Origin: XYB1-FULL-44-23 sp964502885
Lineage (GTDB): Bacteria; Patescibacteriota; Microgenomatia; CAZETR01; Amesbacteraceae
NCBI GenBank assembly: GCA_964502885.1
Contig: CAZCXU010000015.1
Location: 1 to 27,639 of the forward strand
Direction: 5' to 3'
DNA: 27,639 nucleotides
Shown in pieces: positions 1 through 6,023 of this stretch. The notes under the pieces were generated by a model. The model saw only the letters and a program-made list of their open reading frames with translations, was not told where the DNA came from and searched no databases. Position 1 is the stretch's first letter, and each line of letters starts with the position of its first letter. The position numbers and the translations under genes were made by a program.

Positions 1-71
1 ACAAGCATCCTGCAGCGGGTGGGCTTACGCCGCATCACTATCCAGGAAAGGCTGTAACTGCTCTTTTTGCA

Positions 72-80
72 TGGTAAAAT
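72..80 (+). promoter_or_regulatory. Extended -10 promoter element of tRNA-Ala(GGC)
   Basis: The sequence TGGTAAAAT is an extended -10 (TGn plus TAAAAT at 75-80) whose hexamer ends 13 nt before the tRNA. No good -35 is visible. The same nine bases precede the second tRNA-Ala gene on the other strand. Confidence 0.5.
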
Positions 81-93
81 AATCTACGTTTGG

Positions 94-164
94 GGGCCCG
101 TAGTTCACCGGTAGAATAGCTCCATGGCATGGAGTAGAAAGGGGTTCAATTCCCCTCGGGTCCA
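94..164 (+). tRNA. tRNA-Ala, anticodon GGC
   Basis: A full cloverleaf can be folded by eye. The acceptor stem GGGCCCG pairs with CGGGTCC. The D stem is GTTC/GAAT with a 7-nt loop containing G18 and G19. The anticodon stem GCTCC/GGAGT holds loop ATGGCAT, giving anticodon GGC (126-128). The variable loop has 4 nt, and the T arm is AGGGG, TTCAATT, CCCCT. The third acceptor pair is G3-U70, the alanine identity element. The discriminator is A164. CCA is not encoded (the next bases are CTC), so the 3' end must be added enzymatically. Confidence 0.95.
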
Positions 165-238
165 CTCTTCGCTCCCTTTTATTTTGGGAGCAATTGCGTC
201 CGGCAAGTTTTTTATGCTCCCGTTCTATGAAAGTGTAA

Positions 239-1585
239 ATGGCAGTTTCCCTGCAAATGAGTGGTGTGTCAAAAATGTACTCAGTTCCGTTGTTTACGGA
301 CGTGAACTTGCGGGCAAATGAGGGGATGAAGATTGGATTGATAGGAGATAATGGATCCGGCAAGTCTACTCTTTTGAAAATTATTGCCGGATTGGAAACG
401 GCAGATGGGGGGACTGTGAAATGGTCGGGGCAGGCGAGGGTTGGATATCTGGAACAAGAGATCGTGCCAGATTCATTTGAGATTTCCGGTGGAGAAAAAA
501 AGATTTTGAAGCTTACAGAGCTTTTTTATTCAGATCTCAATGTGATACTACTAGATGAACCCGATAATCATTTGGACCTGGAGCATAAGAATTGGTTTGA
601 GCATCTGGTGTGTGAATTCCCTGGATTGGTGATTACCATAAGTCATGACAGGCACTTTCTGGAGACCGGAGTGGATAGAATTTGGTATTTGGATGAAAAT
701 CAGATACGGGATTATCCATTTGCGTATGGACAATTTCGGGAAGTTTTTGAAGGAGAGATGGAGGCGAGAAGGAAACTGTGGGAGCTACAAGAGAGAGAGC
801 GGATTCGTCTACATGACATGATGTTGCGGATGCGTGATAAAGCAGCGTCTAATAGCAAGTTGACCGGTATATATCATAATGCAGTTCATCGATATGAAAG
901 ATGGGTGGAGGATATGGTAGAAAAGCCACCGCAAAGAAAAACTTTGGAAATTGATATCGATTTGTCGGAGCAGCATAAAAGAAAGACGGCATTACATATA
1001 AAGAGCTTGCATAAATCGTATGGCGACGTCCGAGTATTGAAAGGACTCGATATTCATGTTTTTTGTGGTGAAAAGGTAGTAATTCTTGCTCCAAATGGAT
1101 CGGGAAAGTCAACTATGCTTAATATAATCGGAGGGAAGCTTGGCTTTGATGAGGGGTCAGTGCGAATCGGGGATGGATTGAAGCTGGGGTACTATACACA
1201 GGAACACCTGGACACACTGGATGAAAACAATACGATGGTGGAAGAACTGCAAAAAACGAAGGCATTTTCATGGTTTGACGCGATTGCTTATTTGAAACGA
1301 TTTATGTTTAGCCCTCAGTTGATTGAGGGTAAAGTGAAATATTTGAGCGGAGGACAAAAAGCCCGGTTGCAGCTAGCCAAGTTTTTGGCTAAAGACCCCG
1401 ACGTGTTGCTTTTGGATGAACCGACAAATCATTTGGATTTGAGAACTGTGGTGGCATTAGAGAAGTTTTTGCAAGAGTACGAAGGGACCGTGATTTTGGT
1501 TTCGCACGATCGGGAGTTTGTGGAGAATGTTTCTCAGGTGAAATATGTGTTGTCCGATGGAGTATTGAAAAGAGGGCGAGAGTAG
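239..1585 (+). CDS. ABC-F family ATPase with an abbreviated first nucleotide-binding domain
   Basis: A cytoplasmic two-domain ABC-F protein. The family binds ribosomes and acts on stalled translation or antibiotic resistance; the exact role here cannot be read. Domain 1 has Walker A at residues 36-44 (GDNGSGKST), signature ISGGE at 82-86 and Walker B ILLDEP at 103-108. Domain 2 has a Walker A of APNGSGKST near 284-292 (first glycine replaced by alanine), signature LSGGQ near 369 and Walker B LLLDEP near 391. Both domains keep the Walker B glutamate and the H-loop histidine (SHDR). The charged linker between them resembles the ABC-F interdomain linker. At 448 residues it is shorter than the usual 520-650, mainly because only about 37 residues separate Walker A and the signature in domain 1. 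The ATG at 239 is the first plausible start; no clear Shine-Dalgarno is seen. It lies between two tRNA-Ala genes. Confidence 0.9.
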   Translation: MAVSLQMSGVSKMYSVPLFTDVNLRANEGMKIGLIGDNGSGKSTLLKIIAGLETADGGTVKWSGQARVGYLEQEIVPDSFEISGGEKKILKLTELFYSDLNVILLDEPDNHLDLEHKNWFEHLVCEFPGLVITISHDRHFLETGVDRIWYLDENQIRDYPFAYGQFREVFEGEMEARRKLWELQERERIRLHDMMLRMRDKAASNSKLTGIYHNAVHRYERWVEDMVEKPPQRKTLEIDIDLSEQHKRKTALHIKSLHKSYGDVRVLKGLDIHVFCGEKVVILAPNGSGKSTMLNIIGGKLGFDEGSVRIGDGLKLGYYTQEHLDTLDENNTMVEELQKTKAFSWFDAIAYLKRFMFSPQLIEGKVKYLSGGQKARLQLAKFLAKDPDVLLLDEPTNHLDLRTVVALEKFLQEYEGTVILVSHDREFVENVSQVKYVLSDGVLKRGRE

Positions 1586-1602
1586 TGATCAGTAGTAAAG
1601 TA

Positions 1603-1676
1603 TGGTGGACCGTGGGAGAATCGCACTCCCGTCCCCACAATGCGAATGTGGTGTACTACTACTATACTAACGGCCC
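1603..1676 (-). tRNA. tRNA-Ala, anticodon CGC, with encoded CCA
   Basis: Read on the minus strand, acceptor GGGCCGT pairs with ACGGTCC, again with G3-U70. D stem GTAT/GTAC closes loop AGTAGTA. Anticodon stem CCACA/TGTGG holds loop TTCGCAT, giving anticodon CGC. T stem GGGAG/CTCCC holds loop TGCGATT. Discriminator A1606 is followed by an encoded CCA (1603-1605). Compared with the GGC isoacceptor, G18 is replaced by A and U55 by G, while G19 and C56 are kept. All stems pair, so it is probably functional, but the elbow is unusual. Confidence 0.9.
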
Positions 1677-1687
1677 TTACTGAGATG

Positions 1688-1696
1688 ATTTTACCA
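1688..1696 (-). promoter_or_regulatory. Extended -10 promoter element of tRNA-Ala(CGC)
   Basis: Minus-strand TGGTAAAAT, identical to the element before tRNA-Ala(GGC). The hexamer ends 11 nt before the tRNA 5' end. It lies between the tRNA and the stop codon of the upstream membrane protein gene, so the tRNA probably has its own transcript. Confidence 0.5.
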
Positions 1697-1711
1697 GAGA
1701 TGGAGGGGAAA

Positions 1712-3790
1712 TTAGTTAGCTGGAGCTGCAACGGTGGGAGAGATTTTGGGTGCTGGTGAGGAAGTGGGGGTCGGGGTTGATGATGTCTCAGGTCCGAGCT
1801 CAGACGGGAGATTTATGGGGGGATTCACTTTTGGAGTAGTGGCTGGTTTGGGTGATTCAAGCTCTGATTTTGCCGGTTCGGAGACTACGGGTGTCTTTTC
1901 GCCAACCAGTTTGGCCAGCTCATCCATCTCACCCTTGGCTTTGGCGTAATCTGATGATGATTTGTCGATGAGGTTGGTGACAGTTTGCATGGCCAGGTAG
2001 GCGTTTTGGTAGTCTTTCTTTTCTCTATAGGTGGCGGAAATATTGTAGTAGGCATTGGCATAGTCGGGTTTGAGGTCAGCCGCGCGCAGGAAGAGCCGAA
2101 GGGCTTCGTCATAGTTTTTGCGGGCGTAGAGAATACCGCCCAAGGAGATGTTGAGAGTGGGATTATTTGGGTCAAGAATCATGGCCTGACGATATGAGGC
2201 TATTGCCCATTCATCGGCACCCTGAGCAAAGTTCATGAGATTTTGATATACGGTGGCCAAATTTTCGAGATTGGTGACCTTTGTGGGGTTGAGAGCGACG
2301 GCGTTTTTGGCTTCCTGAATGGATTGCTGAACCAGCTTGGAGATGACTTCACGCTCATCGGCGGTTAAATCTTTTTTGGCTGCCGAGGAGTTTGCGAGCA
2401 TGAGATTTGTTTGGGAAGCGGCAACGTGATAGGTGTCGCGCAAAGGGTTGAATCTGATAGCTTGATAGATATTGTTGTATGTTGAACGACCGTCGTTGCG
2501 GCTGGCAGCTTCAAGGCTCTTTTGAAACATGAATTCTGCGGCATATGAATTGGCAAGGACGTTTGCAAATGGAACAATGAGAAGAAGTGTCATAAGGAGC
2601 GAAATCCAGGGAAGCATAGGGGTGCGCACACCGGATTCGGAAGCAGCGATGATGTCCACGTTGGCCTCATGGACTAAGGGGGAACCCATTAGTTTGAAAG
2701 AGACAACTATGACGATGAAGAGAAGATACAGGATGAATGAAGTAGTAACTGTGGGAGGAATAAAGAAGAATGAAAGTAACAGTAAAGTGGCAGTAATTGA
2801 GGCAGCCAGCGCAGGGGTATGTACTATCGACTCAGAAGGGGAACGAAGCGCACGCAGAAACAAACGGATGGTTTTGTAGGTGAGGAAGGACATGGAAGCC
2901 AAGCCGATAAAACCCAGAGTGGCCAGTATTTGCATATAGTAGTTGCTGGCACTATTGAATCGGATGTTCCAGGCACTGGTCAGGTTGTGTGATAGGGGAC
3001 GAAAGCGGGTGAAATCTGATAGGTAGGTGTTGGCGCCCGTGCCGATAACGGGAGAGATTTTGAGGGCTTCGAGAGCTATGGCCCAACTGCTGGTCTGGGA
3101 TAAGAATAGTGGACGAGAGTTTGAATCGCGGAAGATGCGGTAGGTGATCAATCCTGCAGCAGAGACAAACAGAAACAGAGCTACAGAAAGTAGGAGAATT
3201 TTTGTAGAGTCTTCTTTTTGCTTGGCGATGTAGACCCCCAGGAAAGGTAAAAAGATGACGAGTAGTACCAGTGTGCCTATTGGACTACCGGATGGATTCC
3301 ATAATGGGTTTTGAGCAAATGTCCACGGAATGGCTTTGGTCATGACGCCAGTACTCCATAAAGCGGTAATGGAGGCTAGTGCTGACAAGGAAATGAGCAA
3401 AGTGTGAACCAGTATCTCCAGCTCTCTTTTTGTCTTGATGAAGCTAATTCCGGTAATGAAGATGATGGTGAGGGCTACAATGGTCCCGGTTTGTCCTGGG
3501 TCGATTAGAGCATCCAGGCGGTTCGGGGTGCGGGCGATTGTAGAAATAATCCAGGCTGCAGCTACTGATAGCAGGGGTAGAGTGAAGGGATTGCGGATAA
3601 GTTTTACCTGACGATCAACTATAAAACTGACTGACCAAAGTGAGAGCAGAGTGACGGCGGAGATGAGAAGCAAATAGTGTTTGTTAAATTCGTAGAATTC
3701 TGAAGTGATGGGCAGAAAGAACAAGGGGGTGAGAAAAGTGATCGCCAAGACCAGATAGTAGCCAATTTTGTGGACGGTCGCAGATTTCAT
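1712..3790 (-). CDS. O-antigen-ligase-like polytopic membrane protein with C-terminal TPR repeats
   Basis: An integral membrane protein of 692 residues from the ATG at 3790. The first ~380 residues contain about ten hydrophobic segments and resemble the Wzy/O-antigen ligase (WaaL) superfamily; the segment near 'GTGANTYLSDFTRFRP' is typical of that fold's periplasmic loop. The C-terminal part has TPR-like repeats ('NISLGGILYARKNYDEAL', 'NAYYNISATYREKKDYQNAY') and ends in a Pro/Thr/Ser-rich tail. By family it could polymerise or transfer lipid-linked glycans, but the substrate is unknown. The reading frame stays open to a GTG at 3835, which I reject because that GTG lies on the -35 element TTGACT (3827-3832). 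A -10 TACATT (3804-3809) at 17-nt spacing fits the ATG at 3790. WaaL-like proteins with TPR tails are common in CPR genomes. Confidence 0.8.
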   Translation of the reverse strand: MKSATVHKIGYYLVLAITFLTPLFFLPITSEFYEFNKHYLLLISAVTLLSLWSVSFIVDRQVKLIRNPFTLPLLSVAAAWIISTIARTPNRLDALIDPGQTGTIVALTIIFITGISFIKTKRELEILVHTLLISLSALASITALWSTGVMTKAIPWTFAQNPLWNPSGSPIGTLVLLVIFLPFLGVYIAKQKEDSTKILLLSVALFLFVSAAGLITYRIFRDSNSRPLFLSQTSSWAIALEALKISPVIGTGANTYLSDFTRFRPLSHNLTSAWNIRFNSASNYYMQILATLGFIGLASMSFLTYKTIRLFLRALRSPSESIVHTPALAASITATLLLLSFFFIPPTVTTSFILYLLFIVIVVSFKLMGSPLVHEANVDIIAASESGVRTPMLPWISLLMTLLLIVPFANVLANSYAAEFMFQKSLEAASRNDGRSTYNNIYQAIRFNPLRDTYHVAASQTNLMLANSSAAKKDLTADEREVISKLVQQSIQEAKNAVALNPTKVTNLENLATVYQNLMNFAQGADEWAIASYRQAMILDPNNPTLNISLGGILYARKNYDEALRLFLRAADLKPDYANAYYNISATYREKKDYQNAYLAMQTVTNLIDKSSSDYAKAKGEMDELAKLVGEKTPVVSEPAKSELESPKPATTPKVNPPINLPSELGPETSSTPTPTSSPAPKISPTVAAPAN

Positions 3791-3803
3791 AGATGATGAT
3801 ATT

Positions 3804-3832
3804 AATGTAGCCGGAGTTTTGGTGGGAGTCAA
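3804..3832 (-). promoter_or_regulatory. Promoter of the O-antigen-ligase-like gene
   Basis: -35 TTGACT (3827-3832), 17-nt spacer, -10 TACATT (3804-3809). The hexamer ends 13 nt before the ATG at 3790. It decides the start codon against the upstream GTG. Confidence 0.55.
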
Positions 3833-3847
3833 CACCGAAAATGGATA

Positions 3848-3879
3848 AGGTCAGACCTATTGCGCGATAGGTCTGACCT
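3848..3879. repeat. 13-bp perfect inverted repeat upstream of the Y1 transposase
   Basis: Arms AGGTCAGACCTAT (3848-3860) and ATAGGTCTGACCT (3867-3879) flank a 6-nt loop TGCGCG. Each arm contains the near-palindrome GGTCAGACC. REP-associated Y1 transposases recognise such hairpins in single-stranded form, and this one ends 16 nt before the transposase start. It is a plausible substrate or REP-like element. It also sits between divergent genes and could affect transcription. Confidence 0.75.
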
Positions 3880-3895
3880 ATGGTATTAATGAGTT

Positions 3896-4609
3896 GTGCC
3901 AATAAAAAATCGAACCAAGCAGTATAAAGAAGGCGCAATATACCATATATATAATAGGGGTATTGATGGGAGGGAGGTATTTAAAGACGAGCAGGATTAC
4001 CAATTTTTTACGGACTGTCTGAAGAATTATTTGCTCATTGAAAGCGCTTACGGTGGGGGAAGGTACAAGTCGGATCGGCCGTATTTGTTGCGACGCAGAA
4101 GGGCGATGAATTTGAATGGTGAGATTGAAATGTTGTCATACTGTTTGCTTTTGGACCATTTTCACTTGCTAGTGTATCAGGGGATTCGAGATGGAATTAC
4201 TAAGTTTATGCGCAGGGTGATGACCCGGTACGTCATGTACTTCAACCGCAAGTACAAGCGTCGCGGGGTGCTATTCGAAAATGTATATAGGGCGGTTTCG
4301 GTAGGAAGACCTGAGTTGGTATTGGGGTTGTCTAAGTTTATTCATATGAATCCAGCCCCCAAAGTTGTTAAGAGATTTGGGATAGTTGAGACTACGTCGG
4401 CGACCATGCCGGAGTTTTACCCTTATTCGAGCTATGGTTGTTTTGTGGGCGATGGAGAAAAGTCTGAATGGGTAAACACTGAGAGAGTCGTTGGATATTT
4501 GGTACAGTTGTATGGAAATAGATATAGCTATAAAGATTATATGGATTTGAAGACTGAGGGATGGGATCTGCCGCTCCAAAATGATTGGGAAAAGGTTATG
4601 TTGGATTGA
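3896..4609 (+). CDS. REP-associated (IS200-like) Y1 transposase
   Basis: A single-strand DNA transposase/endonuclease of the HUH Y1 superfamily (Transposase_17, RAYT group), 237 residues from a GTG start. Visible family marks are the N-terminal YHIYNRG strand (residues 17-23), the metal-binding HUH motif in LLDHFHLLV, and the tyrosine-bearing helix TRYVMYFNRKY followed by a GVLFEN segment and a FIHMNP motif. The reading frame is intact. No accessory TnpB is present. A 13-bp inverted repeat lies directly upstream, fitting a RAYT that acts on REP-like hairpins rather than a classic IS with two ends. It may be domesticated. Confidence 0.85.
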   Translation: MPIKNRTKQYKEGAIYHIYNRGIDGREVFKDEQDYQFFTDCLKNYLLIESAYGGGRYKSDRPYLLRRRRAMNLNGEIEMLSYCLLLDHFHLLVYQGIRDGITKFMRRVMTRYVMYFNRKYKRRGVLFENVYRAVSVGRPELVLGLSKFIHMNPAPKVVKRFGIVETTSATMPEFYPYSSYGCFVGDGEKSEWVNTERVVGYLVQLYGNRYSYKDYMDLKTEGWDLPLQNDWEKVMLD

Positions 4610-4688
4610 AGAGAGGTGTTACTGAAACAGACTGATATGCTAAATATGCGATGCGATATGTTTTGATATCAATTGAGTATGTGTGTGG

Positions 4689-4703
4689 GGTCTGATTTAG
4701 ACC
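4689..4703. repeat. Short inverted repeat (GGTCT / AGACC)
   Basis: GGTCT and AGACC flank a 5-nt spacer. The sequence shares GGTCTGA with the hairpin at 3867-3879, so the two lie either side of the transposase. It also contains the stop codon of the minus-strand gene ending at 4697. It could be a degenerate second REP copy; five base pairs is weak evidence. Confidence 0.3.
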
Positions 4704-5497
4704 AAAGAAAGAAGTAAAATTGTAACCGTGAATGAGATGGTAAAAGCAGCAACAGATAGGATTATCAATTGTTTTGCAGAGGGTGATGTAGGCTGTGGGG
4801 TCTGAACAGGTAAAAATGGTGAATTTGTGATGATTTTTGGGGAAAGAATTTCTGAAGAGGCAGGTGAAGGATCGGAAAGAAGACTATCTAGTGAGTGGAC
4901 GAGTGATTGAGTGGGTTGGTGGTATGAAGGTATGGTATCCAGTTTTTCCGGGCTGGGAGTAATGGGAATTACCTCAGGTCGTTGAATTGGGGGTGGGGAA
5001 GATATTGGGGGAGTTGGGGCAGGGGGTGGAATAGGGGTGGAATAGGGGATTGCCATTTCAGGTGCCGAATAATATGTGGGTGCCGGTGGCGATATGGGTG
5101 CCGGTGGCGATATGGGTGCCGGAGGTATGACAATTGGGGTAGAAATATTTGGCGGGGCGGGGGGTGGTGGCATAGGTGGGGGTGGAATAGGAAAAGGGTT
5201 TTTTGGGAAAATATTTTGAGTGGCACAATAATCAACGAATTTTTTGAGTGATGAAAGACGACGTTTTGTAGTAGCTGGTGGATTGGACTGCGAAAGAAAC
5301 TCTTCATACTTATTGATGAACGTGTTGTCCAGAAAGTCGGGGAGGGTGTGGGGGGCTACAGGTGTATGAGTGGATTGAGCGATAAACGATAAGAACAGAC
5401 GCAGATCGGAGAGATAGTTTTTAATCGTGTTGATGGACGCCGTTTGCAGCGAGATATATTTTTTAAATTCTTGAATGTAATATTGCGAATAGTCCAT
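4697..5497 (-). CDS. Tail-anchored protein with an orphan tyrosine-recombinase core-binding domain
   Basis: 266 residues. Residues ~1-105 look like the SAM-like N-terminal core-binding domain of Xer/phage integrases: the 'TINTIKNYLSDLRLFLSF'-type helix (residues 17-35), then 'TTKRRLSSLKKFVDYC' (76-91) and an NPF at the usual domain end. Where the catalytic domain should begin there is instead a ~115-residue linker very rich in Pro, with tandem APISPP units. The C-terminal ~25 residues are a strongly hydrophobic membrane segment. No R-H-R-Y catalytic residues exist, so it cannot recombine DNA. I infer a cytoplasmic DNA-binding head tethered to the membrane. The ATG at 5497 follows a weak -10 (TAACAT, 5505-5510) by 7 nt. 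Confidence 0.7.
   Translation of the reverse strand: MDYSQYYIQEFKKYISLQTASINTIKNYLSDLRLFLSFIAQSTHTPVAPHTLPDFLDNTFINKYEEFLSQSNPPATTKRRLSSLKKFVDYCATQNIFPKNPFPIPPPPMPPPPAPPNISTPIVIPPAPISPPAPISPPAPTYYSAPEMAIPYSTPIPPPAPTPPISSPPPIQRPEVIPITPSPEKLDTIPSYHQPTQSLVHSLDSLLSDPSPASSEILSPKIITNSPFLPVQTPQPTSPSAKQLIILSVAAFTISFTVTILLLSLV
5078..5125 (-). repeat. 18-bp tandem repeat coding Pro-rich linker
   Basis: Two exact copies of GGGTGCCGGTGGCGATAT (+ strand; 5078-5095 and 5096-5113), followed by a partial third. On the minus strand they encode Ala-Pro-Ile-Ser-Pro-Pro units in the linker of the tail-anchored protein. This suggests slippage-driven change of linker length. Confidence 0.8.
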
Positions 5498-6019
5498 TTC
5501 AGCTATGTTACACGACTAATTTATACTGTATATATATGCTATTACATAAAAAAATACAAGAGGATAATGAGTTGTGAAAACAACAGTGAATGCAGGTCTG
5601 TGTTTATTGACTACATTGATCAAGGTGTGATTTTTTGTTAATCTGTGTGTACACGTTACAGGTTTTTCGCTACTTTGGCTTAGCAATTAAGTATGTTGAT
5701 TGCTGAATTTCAAAATATTCTTTTATTCCCAACAAATGGCAATAAGCGACGCAAATTATTTGATTTGAGAAATTACTGTTTTATTAATTTTTATGAATTA
5801 TCGGATATAATATCAGTTGTGTAACTGTAAAAATGATGGGAAATCTGTTATGTGTAATGATTTACTTATATCCCCCTTTGCAGAAAATAGTGATAGTGAT
5901 CCCAGGGTTGATGCGAAGAAATTCTCTTTTAAGAGGGATAATTCTTCCAACGAAGTAGTCGGGATAAGATATTCCGAGTGCTTGATAGATTTTCAGCATT
6001 TTGAGTCTATAATTGGAAT
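5498..6019. other. 522-bp AT-rich intergenic region with possible tiny ORFs
   Basis: The longest stretch here without a confident gene. A 24-codon ORF (5567-5641) begins with ATG after AAGAGGA, a reasonable Shine-Dalgarno. A TATAAT at 5806-5811 precedes a TTG-started ORF (5817-6023, 68 codons; alternative ATG at codon 12) whose TGA overlaps the leuS ATG by 4 nt. Both are Cys-containing and unrecognised, and codon statistics cannot decide them here. A second TATAAT (6008-6013) serves leuS. I see no tRNA, T-box core or long inverted repeat. Confidence 0.5.
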
Positions 6020-6023
6020 ATGA
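5817..6023 (+). CDS. Doubtful small ORF overlapping the leuS start
   Basis: A 68-codon frame opening with TTG at 5817 (or ATG at 5850) and closing with a TGA that overlaps the leuS ATG by 4 nt. I recognise no domain. The protein would be polar and Asp/Ser-rich, with three Cys near its N-terminus. In favour: a TATAAT 5 nt before the TTG and the 4-nt overlap. Against: no ribosome binding site, a rare start codon, and leuS has its own -10 inside this frame. It may be a chance ORF or an untranslated leader. Confidence 0.2.
   Translation: MCNCKNDGKSVMCNDLLISPFAENSDSDPRVDAKKFSFKRDNSSNEVVGIRYSECLIDFQHFESIIGI
6008..6013 (+). promoter_or_regulatory. -10 element of leuS
   Basis: A perfect TATAAT that ends 6 nt before the leuS ATG, placing the expected transcription start at or next to the A of ATG. 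TTGATA at 5982-5987 is a possible -35 at a long 20-nt spacing. Confidence 0.5.

Noticed and set aside
239..1585. ABC-F gene as an antibiotic-resistance determinant
   Set aside because: Nothing in the sequence distinguishes a resistance ABC-F from a housekeeping one, and the first domain lacks the Arm region usually compared.
3791..3835. GTG at 3835 as start of the O-antigen-ligase-like gene
   Set aside because: It overlaps the -35 TTGACT of a well-spaced promoter; the ATG at 3790 precedes the first membrane segment and lies 13 nt after the -10.
5498..6019. T-box riboswitch upstream of leuS
   Set aside because: No AGGGTGGNACCGCG-like antiterminator core is visible; the other synthetase genes (tyrS, proS) have no room for a leader.
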